The notes: generated by a model not told the origin, from the sequence alone. A stretch of 64,000 nucleotides of DNA from Mariniflexile fucanivorans (GCF_004341235.1 NZ_SLUP01000005.1:310001-374000), one strand, 5' to 3'. Positions 23,579-33,420 are shown, counted from the stretch's first letter. A program made the numbers and translations.

Positions 23579-25270
23579 ATGAGAAGTGATGAAGTAAAAA
23601 AAGGACATCAAAGAACACCACATAGATCCTTATTTAGAGCAACAGGCTTGGTAGACGAAGATTTTAACAAACCTTTCATAGGCGTAGCCAACTCATACAT
23701 AGAGATAATTCCTGGACACTTTTTTTTAGACAGAGTATCAAAAATCATAAAAGAAGAAATTAAGGCAAATGGTTGTGTGCCTTTTGAATTTAATACCATT
23801 GGTGTTGATGATGGTATTGCAATGGGACATGATGGGATGCTTTTTTCACTACCTTCTAGAGAAATTATAGCGAATTCTATTGAAACCGTAATGAATGCGC
23901 ATAAATTAGATGCGATGATTGCCATACCTAACTGTGATAAAATTGTTCCAGGCATGATTATGGGCGCTTTAAGAGTAGACGTGCCAACTATATTTGTAAG
24001 TGGTGGCCCAATGAAAAAAGGACACACAAAAGATGGTACGCCTATCGATCTTGCTACGGCTTTTGAAGCTGTTGGAAAACACGAAGCGGGTGAAATGACT
24101 GATGAAGAGTTAAATGATATTGAATGTAATGCCTGCCCAAGTGGCGGAAGTTGTTCGGGAATGTTCACTGCAAACTCCATGAATACCCTTATGGAAGTTA
24201 TGGGAATAGCGCTTCCAGGAAACGGAACTATTTTAGCGCTTACCAAAGAGCGTGAAGCACTTTACAGACAAGCAGCGAGAAGAATTTGCGACATTGCAAA
24301 AGACAGTGCAAAAACCGAGCAATTTAAACTTAGAAATATCCTAAACGAAAATGCAGTAAAAAATGCATTTGCTGTTGACATGGCCATGGGAGGAAGCTCA
24401 AATACTGTTTTACACATGTTAGCAATTGCCAAAGAAGCTGATGTAAATTTTAATCTTGAAGATATTAATATCATTTCTAAAAAAGTATCTCATATTGCTA
24501 AAATTTCTCCTAGCCTTTCCACAGTGCATATGGAAGATATTAATAGAGCAGGCGGTGTAAATGCGGTGATGAGAGAAATGACAAAAAGAGGCGACAGCGT
24601 TTTATTAGATAACCTTACTATTACTGGTGAAACGGTATTCGAAAAAATTAAAGATGCCTATATTAAAGATACCGATGTTATTCACACTATAGACAATCCG
24701 TATTCCAAAGTAGGTGGACTAGCCATTTTATACGGAAATTTGGCTGAAGAAGGTGCTGTGATTAAAACCGCTGGTATTATAGGAAATAGAGTGTTTACAG
24801 GAACTGCTGTTTGCTTTGATGGACAACAAGAAGCGATTGATGGTATTTTAGAAGGTAAAGTAAAAGCGGGTAACGTGGTAGTTATTAGATACGAAGGCCC
24901 TAAAGGAGGTCCTGGTATGCAAGAAATGTTAGCACCAACATCATTAATTATGGGCATGGGGTTAGGAGCTAAAGTGGCTCTCATTACCGATGGTAGATTT
25001 AGCGGTGCCACTAGAGGTGCCAGCATTGGGCATGTAAGTCCTGAAGCTGCTGAAGGTGGTTTAATTGGTATTGTTAAAGATGGAGATGAAATTCATATTG
25101 ATGTAGATCAGTATATTTTATCAGTGAATTTAACGGAAGAAGAAATAGCAAAAAGAAAAGCAGCGTTTGTTCCGTTAAAAAAAGAAATAAAGTCAAAATG
25201 GCTTCGTCAATATAGAGCATTAGTTACAAACGCAAGTAATGGCGCTATTTTAAAAACAGACTTATTTTAG
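23579..25270 (+). CDS. ilvD: Dihydroxy-acid dehydratase (IlvD/Edd family)
   Basis: 563 aa, full length. It dehydrates 2,3-dihydroxy-isovalerate and -methylvalerate in valine, leucine and isoleucine synthesis. Fe-S ligand cysteines are visible: AIPNCDK and [16 protein letters not shown], with a third Cys plausibly in [10 protein letters not shown]. Other family motifs: [44 protein letters not shown]. The N-terminus [23 protein letters not shown]-type and internal wording are closer to what I recall of epsilonproteobacterial and archaeal IlvD than of Bacteroidota IlvD. No ilvB, ilvN or ilvC follows. A related sugar-acid dehydratase role cannot be excluded. Confidence 0.93.
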   Translation: MRSDEVKKGHQRTPHRSLFRATGLVDEDFNKPFIGVANSYIEIIPGHFFLDRVSKIIKEEIKANGCVPFEFNTIGVDDGIAMGHDGMLFSLPSREIIANSIETVMNAHKLDAMIAIPNCDKIVPGMIMGALRVDVPTIFVSGGPMKKGHTKDGTPIDLATAFEAVGKHEAGEMTDEELNDIECNACPSGGSCSGMFTANSMNTLMEVMGIALPGNGTILALTKEREALYRQAARRICDIAKDSAKTEQFKLRNILNENAVKNAFAVDMAMGGSSNTVLHMLAIAKEADVNFNLEDINIISKKVSHIAKISPSLSTVHMEDINRAGGVNAVMREMTKRGDSVLLDNLTITGETVFEKIKDAYIKDTDVIHTIDNPYSKVGGLAILYGNLAEEGAVIKTAGIIGNRVFTGTAVCFDGQQEAIDGILEGKVKAGNVVVIRYEGPKGGPGMQEMLAPTSLIMGMGLGAKVALITDGRFSGATRGASIGHVSPEAAEGGLIGIVKDGDEIHIDVDQYILSVNLTEEEIAKRKAAFVPLKKEIKSKWLRQYRALVTNASNGAILKTDLF

Positions 25271-25347
25271 ATACAACATCTTGTTAGATTTAAACGGGTT
25301 AAAAAGTAAATGCTACACGTTTTGTGAAAATAATTACTTGATTTTGC

Positions 25348-25382
25348 CTTCCCAAGAAAGTCCTTAGGATTTTCTTGGGAAG
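25348..25382 (+). terminator. Hairpin downstream of ilvD
   Basis: Perfect 12-bp stem CTTCCCAAGAAA / TTTCTTGGGAAG with an 11-nt loop that itself contains TCCTTAGGA, a small palindrome. It lies 77 bp after ilvD. No T run follows, so Rho-independent termination is uncertain. Confidence 0.45.
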
Positions 25383-25449
25383 AATCTATGCCTGTAAAAT
25401 TATAAATTCGTTTATTGGGGTATAAAATCATGAATACTATTAAAAATCA

Positions 25450-26163
25450 ATGAACTGCAAAAACTGTAACAGCGAAGTATCTCAAAATTATTGTTCGAAC
25501 TGCGGACAACCTGCAACCCTTAAAAGAATTGACGGCCATTACATAGTTGGCGAAATTGGACAAATATTAAATTTTGAAAAAGGCATTTTTTACACCATCA
25601 AAGAGCTGTTAATTAGACCAGGCGAGAATGTAAGACACTTTATTTTAGAAAACAGAAACAGGCTTGTAAAACCCATTATTTTCATTATTGTAACTTCTCT
25701 AATTTATTCCCTTGTTAACACCTTTTTTCATATTGAAGACGGATATATAAAATATGATGAAGTTAATAAATCTTCCGTTGGATTAATTTTTAAGTGGGCT
25801 CAAAATAATTATGGGTATGCTAATATTTTTATGGGCGTATTTATTGCCCTTTGTACAAAACTCTTTTTTAGAAAGTACAACTACAATTTCTATGAAATTT
25901 TAATCCTTCTCTGTTTCGTTATGGGCATGGGCATGCTCATTTTTGCATTTTTTGCATTGCTTCAAGGTGTAACAAAACTTGACTTAATGGGAATTGCAGG
26001 TTTAATAGGCGTTGCTTACATTACTTGGTCTATAGGGCAATTTTTCGACAAAAAGAAACCTATTAATTATTTAAAAGCATTTGCTTCATATATACTGGGC
26101 GCTTTAATTTCAGTGTTTTTTGCAATTGCTATTGGGGTTTTAATTGATATACTTTCAAAATAA
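25450..26163 (+). CDS. DUF3667 membrane protein with N-terminal zinc ribbon
   Basis: 237 aa. The start MNCKNCNSEVSQNYCSNCGQ has CxxC...CxxC, a zinc-ribbon pattern; residues 25-75 form the DUF3667 region (EIGQILNFEKGIFYTIKELL, RPGENVRHFILENR). Five membrane segments follow (about 77-95, 122-138, 148-172, 181-195, 212-233). A common Bacteroidota family of unknown function. Single gene; REP-like sequence follows it. Confidence 0.85.
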   Translation: MNCKNCNSEVSQNYCSNCGQPATLKRIDGHYIVGEIGQILNFEKGIFYTIKELLIRPGENVRHFILENRNRLVKPIIFIIVTSLIYSLVNTFFHIEDGYIKYDEVNKSSVGLIFKWAQNNYGYANIFMGVFIALCTKLFFRKYNYNFYEILILLCFVMGMGMLIFAFFALLQGVTKLDLMGIAGLIGVAYITWSIGQFFDKKKPINYLKAFASYILGALISVFFAIAIGVLIDILSK

Positions 26164-26210
26164 AAAAAAATGAACAACCTTAATTCACTTTACAATTAAA
26201 TAATTTGTTT

Positions 26211-26285
26211 TGTCAGGTTGAGTGCTAACTACACCTATCTAAAAATCCAAACCATTAAAACCTTTGGACTGCGCTCAAGGAGACA
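26211..26285. repeat. REP-like imperfect inverted repeat
   Basis: TGTCAGGTTGAGTGCTAAC (26211-26229) and GGACTGCGCTCAAGGAGACA (26266-26285) are approximate reverse complements about 36 bp apart. The core GACTGCGCTC recurs reversed at 52083-52092. The pattern resembles intergenic palindromes common in Flavobacteriaceae. Confidence 0.5.
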
Positions 26286-26344
26286 TAGGGTTACCTTGAT
26301 ATTCTTAATATAAGAACTTTAAAACTGAATATTCTAAAACAAAA

Positions 26345-27475
26345 TCATTCCCCACAAATTTGCCCCAAAACCCATAAATAATCACTTCTATCTTCAATAA
26401 AATCTCTATCTGAAATATCAATAATTTTCACATTAAAGTCGGTTTGGGTTTTTAAAAATTCTAAATAGCCTGTATTTATTTTATCTAAATAATCATTCGC
26501 TATGTTTTGTTCGTAATCACGACCACGCTTTTTAATGTTTTCTTGCAAACGTTCAGTATTTTGGTATAAATACACATACAAATCAGGTTTACGCAACTCT
26601 TTGTACATGAGGTAAAAAAGCTTTCGGTATAATTTAAACTCGTCTTCCTGCAAAGTCACTTTTGAGAATATGAGCGATTTAAACACATCATAATCACTTA
26701 CCATAAAGTCTTTAAATAAATCGAGTTGCGATAAATCGTCGCTGATTTGTTGGTATCTATCAGCAAGAAACGACATTTCCAACGGAAAGGCATAACGCGC
26801 TGCATCGTCATAAAATTTAGGTAAAAATGGGTTGTCTGCAAAACGTTCTAAAATAAGTTTTGCATTAAAATCGTGTGAAATTTTAGTTGCTAAACTGGTT
26901 TTTCCTGCACCAATATTCCCTTCAATAGCAATGTAATTATATTTAGAAAAATCAAAAACCTTGTTAGGGTTTTTCAACCATATATTAATGGGCTCTACAA
27001 CGCTATCATCTTCACATTCCTCCAATAACACAGCCACTTCTTTACCTAATTTAGCATGTTTTACTTTTGCTGCAATATCATTAAGTGGCAACAAAACAAA
27101 CTTACGCTTTTGCATTTCTGGGTGTGGTATTTGCAATGTTTCTGTGTTTATAATGGCATCTTCTACAAAAACTATATCCAAATCAATAGTTCTTGCTTCG
27201 TATTTGCTTGCATCGGTTCGTATGCGTCCTAAACTGGTTTCAATAGTTAGTAATTCTTGAAGTAGGGTTTCGGGTTCCAGATAGCTTTCTAAAACTAAAC
27301 AGGCATTGTAAAAATCATCACTTTCAAAACCAAATGCAGGCGATTTATACACTTTTGAAATATGTGTAACGTTACCAATTTTTACATAAATTAAATCGAT
27401 AGCATCCTGAAGATTTTTAAATTTATCTCCCTTGTTACTTCCTAATGCGATATAGAATATTGTTGGCTGTATCAT
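26345..27475 (-). CDS. folK: HPPK-deoxynucleoside kinase fusion (FolK + dNK)
   Basis: 376 aa from ATG 27475 (MIQPTIFYIALGSNKGDK); the TTG at 27487 is dropped. Residues 1-160 are 2-amino-4-hydroxy-6-hydroxymethyldihydropteridine pyrophosphokinase: ALGSNKGDKFKNLQDAI, PAFGFESDDFYNACL, ARTIDLDIVF and PHPEMQKRKFVL. Residues about 173-376 are a deoxynucleoside kinase with P-loop EGNIGAGKTSLA, FLADRYQQ and RGRDYEQNIANDYL. The first half acts in folate synthesis, the second in deoxynucleoside salvage. The fusion is a known arrangement in Bacteroidota. Divergent from the YhhQ gene. Confidence 0.93.
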   Translation of the reverse strand: MIQPTIFYIALGSNKGDKFKNLQDAIDLIYVKIGNVTHISKVYKSPAFGFESDDFYNACLVLESYLEPETLLQELLTIETSLGRIRTDASKYEARTIDLDIVFVEDAIINTETLQIPHPEMQKRKFVLLPLNDIAAKVKHAKLGKEVAVLLEECEDDSVVEPINIWLKNPNKVFDFSKYNYIAIEGNIGAGKTSLATKISHDFNAKLILERFADNPFLPKFYDDAARYAFPLEMSFLADRYQQISDDLSQLDLFKDFMVSDYDVFKSLIFSKVTLQEDEFKLYRKLFYLMYKELRKPDLYVYLYQNTERLQENIKKRGRDYEQNIANDYLDKINTGYLEFLKTQTDFNVKIIDISDRDFIEDRSDYLWVLGQICGE

Positions 27476-27547
27476 AACTAACGGCAAAATAAGTAAAACA
27501 AATTTTATTCCTTTATATTTACAAGACCTATTTATTCACAATTATAA

Positions 27548-28252
27548 ATGACTTTAAAAGACAAACTTGCTGCCCAACAAATTTACATGCTGCTAGGAGC
27601 GCTTTTTATAACATCACTAGTGGTTTCAAATCTAATTTTTCAAAAATTTTTTTACTGGTATCCACTTGATATTGAAATTTTTGGAAGCAAACTGTTTATT
27701 GTTTCGGTAGGTATTCTTCCTTATCCCATTACTTTTTTAATAACCGATTTAATAAGTGAAATTTATGGTAAAAAACGCGCCAACCAAGTAGTAGTAGCTG
27801 GTATTTTTGCGTCACTTTTCTCAGTTTTAATTGTGTATGTGGCTGATGCAGTACCTGCGTTTGCAACATCTCCCATTGATGACGACACGTTTAAACACGT
27901 GTTTGGCCGTACTATTTTAGCTGTAGGCGCTAGTATGACGGCCTATTTATTTGCCCAATTTATAGATATTCAAATTTATCATTTCTGGAAACGCCTTACT
28001 AAAGGCAAACATTTATGGTTGCGTAATAATTTCTCAACCTTTTTGTCGCAGTTTGTAGATACATTTTCCGTCGTGCTATTATTGTGCGTCTTTGAAGTAT
28101 TGCCTTGGAGCATGTTTAAAGGCTTATTAATTAGCGGTTTCCTTTTTAAAGTACTTATCGCTATTTGCGATACACCTTTTATGTATTTAGGCGTTTATTT
28201 GTTTAGAAAGCGCTTTAAACTTAAACACAACGAAGAAATTCAACTTATTTAA
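27548..28252 (+). CDS. Queuosine precursor transporter, YhhQ/VUT family
   Basis: 234 aa with about six membrane segments. The family signature PYPITFLITDLISEIYGKKR (residues about 58-77) is complete, as are LFAQFIDIQIYHFWK and FVDTFSVVLLL near the middle and end. Members import queuosine precursors (preQ0/preQ1) or queuine across the inner membrane. Basic C-terminal tail. The gene is 72 bp from the divergent HPPK-dNK gene and followed by the AsmA gene. Substrate is assigned by family only. Confidence 0.9.
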   Translation: MTLKDKLAAQQIYMLLGALFITSLVVSNLIFQKFFYWYPLDIEIFGSKLFIVSVGILPYPITFLITDLISEIYGKKRANQVVVAGIFASLFSVLIVYVADAVPAFATSPIDDDTFKHVFGRTILAVGASMTAYLFAQFIDIQIYHFWKRLTKGKHLWLRNNFSTFLSQFVDTFSVVLLLCVFEVLPWSMFKGLLISGFLFKVLIAICDTPFMYLGVYLFRKRFKLKHNEEIQLI

Positions 28253-28332
28253 AAACTATAAAACTTTATTAAATTTTAACAATTAACCATCATTTTGGTT
28301 ATTTTTGTTTGAATATATTAGAACCCAAATCT

Positions 28333-31032
28333 ATGAAAAAAGCGCTTAAAATCACTGGAATATCACTACTTGTCATTATTGTACTTTTAGTTGCAGCCCC
28401 TTTTATCTTTCAATCGCAAATAAAAGACATGGTTAAACGAACCATGAACGAAAACCTAAATGCTCAAGTCGACTTTACCGATGTAGACTTAAGTTTTATA
28501 AAAAGTTTCCCAAAAGCCAATGTAAGCATAAACGATTTGGCTATTACTAATTTTGAACCTTTTAAAGGAGACACCTTGGTTAGTGCTAAAAGCATTGCTC
28601 TTACCATGTCTATTAAAGAACTTTTTAAAAGTGCAGACGAGGCTATTATAGTAAATTCCATTTATGCAGATGGTATTCTTCTTAATTTAATAACCGATGC
28701 TACAGGTGCTGCCAATTACGATATCACCAAAGAAAAAGAAAATGCTTCAACAGAATCGAGCAGTTTTGCTTTTGATATTCAGGATTATCAAATAAAAAAT
28801 AGTACCATAAATTATATAAGTATTAGTGAAGACTCAAAAATGGTTTTAAGTATTTCTGAATTTAACCATGAAGGAAAAGGCACGTTTTCAGCAGAAAAAT
28901 CGGAATTGGACACAAAAAGTGATGCTAAAGTAAGTTTCACTATGGACGGTTCTAACTATTTAAATAACAACCCTATAAAACTGGATGCTTTAATTGGACT
29001 GGATTTAGAAAACAGTAAATACACATTTAAAGACAATAAAGGATTTATTAATCAATTGCCCATAGAGTTTCACGGATTTGTACAATTGCTAGAAGCAGGA
29101 CAAGATGTTGATATCACCTTTGAAAACCCTGAATCGTCATTCAAAAACTTTTTAGCCCTTATCCCAGAGACCTATTCTAAAAATATAGAAAACGTTGAAA
29201 CTACAGGTGATTTTAAAGTAAAAGGGATTATAAAAGGTATGGTTACCGATGAAACCATCCCAACGTTGGATATTAGCATTAAATCGAACAATGCTTCATT
29301 CAAATATCCAGACTTACCAAAAAGCGTTTCGAATATAGTGATTGACACGGAAATTAAAAATACTACAGGTAAAACTGAGGATACTTATGTCGCCATAAAT
29401 ACCTTGAATTTTAAGATTGACCAAGATGTTTTCAAATCTTCTGCAACCATAAAAAACATAACTGGCAATATGCTTGTCAATGCCGATATTGATGGTGTTC
29501 TCAATTTAGCAAATATTTCAAAAGTATATCCTGTTGATTTAGAAACACAGCTTACAGGTATTTTAAAAGCTAAAGTAAATACGGCCTTTGATATGGAAGC
29601 CATCGAAAAAAATGCTTATGACCGTGTTAAAGCCAGTGGAAATATGAATTTAAGTAATTTTAAATATGCTTCGGATGCTTTTAACAGTCCGTTACTAATT
29701 TCGGATGCTGCTGTTACATTCAACACTGCAACTGTAGCATTAAACTCATTTAAGGCTCAAACGGGCAAAACCGATTTAAATGCTACTGGAACCATTGAAA
29801 ACTTGCTTGGATTTATGTTTAGCAACAAAACCTTGAAAGGTAATTTCAATTTAAATTCCAACACCTTTGCTGTTAACGACTTTATGAGTGATGACGTTCC
29901 TGCTTCAACAGAAAACAAAACGGAAACTACTAAAAGTTCTACAGCAACTAAAGAATCATTAAAAATTCCTGCGTTTTTAGATTGTACCATAAACGCCCAA
30001 GCTAACACGGTGCTTTATGACAATTTACAACTTAAAAACACTAAAGGCACTTTAATTATTAAGGATGAAGAAGTAAAACTGCAAAACTTAACCACCAATT
30101 TATTTGATGGTCAAGTAGCTGTTTCTGGCCTAGTTTCAACAAAAACCGATACACCAACTTTTAACATGGATTTAGGCATTAATAGTGTTGATATTGCCAA
30201 ATCGTTTGAAGGCATGGAGCTTTTTCAAAAGCTAGCGCCATTAGCTAAAATTATACAAGGGAAATTAAATACAACTCTTAACTTAAATGGCAAGCTAACT
30301 GATGATATGACCCCTAATTTAAACAGTCTATCCGGAAGTGCTTTAGCTGAAATTTTATCTTCAACGGTAAACCCATCAAATGCCGAAGTCTTAAATAAAT
30401 TAGGAAACTCTTTAAATTTTGTCGATTTCAAAAAAATAAATTTAAACGACTTAAAAACACAATTTGCCTTTAATGATGGCAAAGTAAGCGTGAAACCATT
30501 CAATATTAAATATCAAGACATCGATATTCAAATTGCTGGGTCTCACAGTTTCGATCAAACCATGGCGTATAATGCCGTATTTAATGTGCCTGCTAAATAT
30601 TTAGGTACCGAGGTTACCAATCTTATTGCAAAAATTGATGATGCTTCTGCGAAAAATATCACTATTCCTATTACAGCAACTATTGGAGGCAACTATACAA
30701 GCCCAACCGTAAAAACCGATTTAACAAGTGGTATTACCAACTTAACCAAACAATTGGTGGAAATTCAAAAGCAAAAACTACTTAACCAAGGTAAAGACAA
30801 AGTAAGTGGTATGCTTGGTGATTTAATTTCGGGCAATAAAGCTAAAAAGGATTCGACTTCTACAGCACAAAGCAACTCGGTTAAAGATGTACTTGGAGGT
30901 ATTGTGAGTGGCACTAAAACAAAAACCACAACCGATTCTACAAAAACAACGACACCAACAACTAAAGATGCTGTTAAAAATGTTTTAGGCGGATTATTAA
31001 ACAAGAAAAAGCAAAAAGACACTGTAAAATAG
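28333..31032 (+). CDS. AsmA-family inner-membrane/periplasmic protein
   Basis: 899 aa from ATG 28333 (MKKALKITGISLLVIIVLLV); an upstream in-frame TTG at 28309 is rejected because the chosen start gives a clean N-terminal membrane helix. The N-terminal region fits AsmA (ARVDFTDVDLSF-like: AQVDFTDVDLSFIKSFPKA, NDLAITNF). The middle is long beta-rich repeats and the C-terminal region AsmA-like (FNIKYQDIDIQIAGSHSFDQ). The tail (from about 815) is low-complexity, Lys/Thr/Ser-rich with repeated VLGGIVSG/VLGGLLNK. AsmA proteins are bridge-like proteins affecting outer-membrane lipid content. The lipid role is family knowledge. Confidence 0.88.
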   Translation: MKKALKITGISLLVIIVLLVAAPFIFQSQIKDMVKRTMNENLNAQVDFTDVDLSFIKSFPKANVSINDLAITNFEPFKGDTLVSAKSIALTMSIKELFKSADEAIIVNSIYADGILLNLITDATGAANYDITKEKENASTESSSFAFDIQDYQIKNSTINYISISEDSKMVLSISEFNHEGKGTFSAEKSELDTKSDAKVSFTMDGSNYLNNNPIKLDALIGLDLENSKYTFKDNKGFINQLPIEFHGFVQLLEAGQDVDITFENPESSFKNFLALIPETYSKNIENVETTGDFKVKGIIKGMVTDETIPTLDISIKSNNASFKYPDLPKSVSNIVIDTEIKNTTGKTEDTYVAINTLNFKIDQDVFKSSATIKNITGNMLVNADIDGVLNLANISKVYPVDLETQLTGILKAKVNTAFDMEAIEKNAYDRVKASGNMNLSNFKYASDAFNSPLLISDAAVTFNTATVALNSFKAQTGKTDLNATGTIENLLGFMFSNKTLKGNFNLNSNTFAVNDFMSDDVPASTENKTETTKSSTATKESLKIPAFLDCTINAQANTVLYDNLQLKNTKGTLIIKDEEVKLQNLTTNLFDGQVAVSGLVSTKTDTPTFNMDLGINSVDIAKSFEGMELFQKLAPLAKIIQGKLNTTLNLNGKLTDDMTPNLNSLSGSALAEILSSTVNPSNAEVLNKLGNSLNFVDFKKINLNDLKTQFAFNDGKVSVKPFNIKYQDIDIQIAGSHSFDQTMAYNAVFNVPAKYLGTEVTNLIAKIDDASAKNITIPITATIGGNYTSPTVKTDLTSGITNLTKQLVEIQKQKLLNQGKDKVSGMLGDLISGNKAKKDSTSTAQSNSVKDVLGGIVSGTKTKTTTDSTKTTTPTTKDAVKNVLGGLLNKKKQKDTVK

Positions 31033-31143
31033 CATTTTTTATGTTTTTTCATGCTTTTTAGCAAGAAAAAACCGTAATTATTAGGTTTTCTCAATAAAAA
31101 AGTTAGATTGTACATAGTATAATCTATAACTTAAAAACAATAT

Positions 31144-32007
31144 ATGAGGCAATTAAAAATTACGAAACAAGTTACCAACAGAGAATCTAAATCACTTGAC
31201 AAATACCTTCAAGACATTAGCAAAATATCATTAATAACCGCCGATGAAGAGGTAGAATTAGCACAACGCATCAAACAAGGAGATCAAGAAGCTTTAGATA
31301 AACTCACCACCGCTAACTTACGTTTTGTGGTTTCAGTCTCTAAACAATATCAAAACCAAGGTTTAACGTTACCAGATTTAATAAATGAAGGTAATGCTGG
31401 ATTGGTAAAAGCGGCCAAACGTTTTGATGAAACCAGAGGTTTTAAATTCATTTCGTATGCAGTTTGGTGGATTCGTCAAGCAATTCTTCAAGCTTTAGCC
31501 GAACAATCTCGAATAGTTAGGTTACCTTTGAACAAAATTGGGTCTATTAACAAAATAAATAAAGCCTATTCGTTTTTAGAACAAACCCATGAGCGACCGC
31601 CAAGTGCACAAGAAATCGCAAATTCATTGGATCTTTCTCTAAGTGACGTAAAGCAATCCATGAAAATTTCTGGCAGGCATGTTTCTATGGATGCGCCTTT
31701 AAAAGAAGGTGAAACTTCAACATTATATGATGTTGTAAACGCCAATGAATCGCCCAGACCAGATAAAGGCTTAATGAAGGCTTCTTTAAATGTGGAAATC
31801 AATCGTGCATTAAACACACTTTCTGAAAAAGAAGCGGAAGTTATTAAAAATTATTACGGCATAAGCAACAGCCAACCCATGAGCCTTGAAGAAATAGGCG
31901 AAGCTTTCGGCTTAACACGTGAACGTGTAAGACAAATAAAAGAAAAAGGCATACGCCGATTAAGACATACATCAAAAAGTAAAGTATTAAAAACGTATTT
32001 AGGATAA
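31144..32007 (+). CDS. rpoD: Primary sigma factor RpoD (Bacteroidota type)
   Basis: 287 aa, the usual short length in this phylum, lacking region 1.1. Region 1.2 [20 protein letters not shown]; region 2 [54 protein letters not shown]; region 3 [15 protein letters not shown]; region 4 [20 protein letters not shown]. It directs RNA polymerase to the TTTG/TAnnTTTG promoters seen in this window. The gene is followed 36 bp later by rpsU in the same direction, a compact housekeeping unit. Confidence 0.96.
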   Translation: MRQLKITKQVTNRESKSLDKYLQDISKISLITADEEVELAQRIKQGDQEALDKLTTANLRFVVSVSKQYQNQGLTLPDLINEGNAGLVKAAKRFDETRGFKFISYAVWWIRQAILQALAEQSRIVRLPLNKIGSINKINKAYSFLEQTHERPPSAQEIANSLDLSLSDVKQSMKISGRHVSMDAPLKEGETSTLYDVVNANESPRPDKGLMKASLNVEINRALNTLSEKEAEVIKNYYGISNSQPMSLEEIGEAFGLTRERVRQIKEKGIRRLRHTSKSKVLKTYLG

Positions 32008-32043
32008 GCCTAAATATTCAAATCAATAAATCAAAAATTATAC

Positions 32044-32238
32044 ATGTTAAAAATTATTATTAAAGAAGGCGAAAATATAGAACGCGCCTTAAAACGCTAT
32101 AAAAGAAAACACCGTAATATTAAAGTGATGCAAAATTTAAGAGAGGCTCAATTTTTTACAAAACCATCTGTTAAAAGAAGACGTGAAGTACAAAAAGCAT
32201 CTTATATTCAAAATTTAAGAGATCAAGAAGATATTTAG
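32044..32238 (+). CDS. rpsU: Ribosomal protein bS21
   Basis: 64 aa, typical of S21: MLKIIIKEGENIERALKRYK, then RKHRNIKVMQNLREAQFF and a basic tail KPSVKRRREVQKASYIQNL. It is a small-subunit protein near the mRNA 3' anti-SD region. In Bacteroidota bS21 has been linked to the unusual lack of SD use. The gene follows rpoD and ends at an 8-bp tandem repeat that starts five bases past its stop. Confidence 0.97.
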   Translation: MLKIIIKEGENIERALKRYKRKHRNIKVMQNLREAQFFTKPSVKRRREVQKASYIQNLRDQEDI

Positions 32239-32242
32239 ACAT

Positions 32243-32312
32243 TAGATGTTTAGATGTTTAGATGTTTAGATGTTTAGATGTTTAGATGTTTAGATGTTTA
32301 GATGTTTAGATG
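32243..32312 (+). repeat. 8-bp tandem repeat (TAGATGTT x 8.75)
   Basis: Eight perfect copies of TAGATGTT (32243-32306) plus a partial copy lie between the rpsU stop and its terminator, so transcribed but untranslated. Each unit contains stop codons in some frames (TAG). Copy number is likely to vary by slippage. Confidence 0.95.
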
Positions 32313-32321
32313 AAAATAGAT

Positions 32322-32356
32322 AAATCCCATTTGCATTAAATTTGTAAATGGGATTT
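32322..32356 (+). terminator. Terminator of the rpoD-rpsU unit
   Basis: Perfect 11-bp stem AAATCCCATTT / AAATGGGATTT, 13-nt loop, followed by a run of T. A clear intrinsic terminator. Confidence 0.9.
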
Positions 32357-32394
32357 TTTTTTATTAATTTAGTTTATCAATAACACTTGAAATT

Positions 32395-32535
32395 ATGACC
32401 ATAATAACCAACAAATTAAGCAGATACCTCAAAGACAATTTATTGAGTTTTGTAATAACTCTACTTGCCATTGGGTTTGTTTTATTTGTATTAGGCTTCA
32501 ATTTAGGCCGCTATATTTTTCATATATCTGCCTAA
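32395..32535 (+). CDS. Small single-pass membrane protein (46 aa)
   Basis: ATG to TAA, 46 aa: a basic N-terminus (MTIITNKLSRYLKDN), one membrane helix at about residues 17-38 (LSFVITLLAIGFVLFVLGFN) and a short tail. It lies between the rpsU terminator and the convergent DUF2797 gene. The strong hydrophobic segment after a basic cap and a normal codon pattern support a real gene. Short hydrophobic ORFs can occur by chance in AT-rich DNA, so this is moderate. Confidence 0.5.
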   Translation: MTIITNKLSRYLKDNLLSFVITLLAIGFVLFVLGFNLGRYIFHISA

Positions 32536-32583
32536 CTAAAAAAGCTCCTATATAAGTTTAACATTAGGAATATTTTTTCTAAT

Positions 32584-33378
32584 TTATAAAATACTAAGAG
32601 AAACTACCAAACCTTCGTTGCTACGAACATTAAAAACCGTATCATCTTCAAAAATAAGATACTGTCCTTTTATACCTGTAAGTTTTCCAGTGTAACTTTG
32701 GGATTTAATGATGTTTAAGCTATTTGGCTTTACTGGGTATTTTTCAACAGGAAACTCAATATTAGTTTCGGTATTGGTTTCAATAAAATAATCTTTAGCT
32801 TCATCTGGAATGTATTGTTTCAAGCGTTCGCGCCATTCTACTAAATTTTCATCTACAATATCATTTTTAAGCATGGTTCTCCAATTGGTTTTATCGCCTA
32901 CATGGTCTTTTAAAGCCACCTCGGTAATACCTGCCAAATAACGGTTTGGCACTTCAACAATTTCAATAGCTTCGTGCGCCCCTTGGTCTATCCAACGGGT
33001 TGGCACCTGGCTTTTTCTGGTAACACCCACTTTTACATTACTAGAGTTGGCTAAATATACAATATGTGGTTGTAGCTGTACTTTTTTTTCATATTCTAAA
33101 TCACGATCTTCTTTATTTAGATGTGCCGTACTTAATTCTGGGCGCATAATCCAATCGGCCGCTTGCGGGATTTCAAAAAAACAGCTCTTACAAAAGCCTT
33201 GTCTGTAAATAGGTTTATCCATTCCACAGCTTAAACATTGGTATTTAACAAACTGAATAGTAATGGTTTTACCCAATAACTGGTTCATATTTAAAAAGTC
33301 GTTTTCAAACACCAAATAGTAGGCGATAGGGCTTGAAAATTCTGTTTCCATTTTTGTTAAAACACCTTGGTAAGTCAT
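32584..33378 (-). CDS. DUF2797 protein
   Basis: 264 aa. A zinc-binding CxxC...CxxC block is at residues 48-68 (CLSCGMDKPIYRQGFCKSC). The DUF2797 core has PHIVYLANSSNVKVGVTRKS, QVPTRWIDQGAHEAI and RYLAGITEVALKDHVGDKTN, which resembles the GIY-YIG-like nuclease fold seen in related proteins. C-terminal beta strands (GIKGQYLIFEDDTVFNVRSN). Function unknown. Divergent from the GH3 gene 43 bp away, a frequent Bacteroidota pairing as I recall. Confidence 0.85.
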   Translation of the reverse strand: MTYQGVLTKMETEFSSPIAYYLVFENDFLNMNQLLGKTITIQFVKYQCLSCGMDKPIYRQGFCKSCFFEIPQAADWIMRPELSTAHLNKEDRDLEYEKKVQLQPHIVYLANSSNVKVGVTRKSQVPTRWIDQGAHEAIEIVEVPNRYLAGITEVALKDHVGDKTNWRTMLKNDIVDENLVEWRERLKQYIPDEAKDYFIETNTETNIEFPVEKYPVKPNSLNIIKSQSYTGKLTGIKGQYLIFEDDTVFNVRSNEGLVVSLSIL

Positions 33379-33420
33379 AAAAAAAAGTATTATTTTTAAG
33401 AACTTAAAGATAAAACAAAT

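Noticed and set aside
32243-32312. CRISPR-like array
   Set aside because: Eight-base units without spacers and no cas genes; it is a simple tandem repeat.
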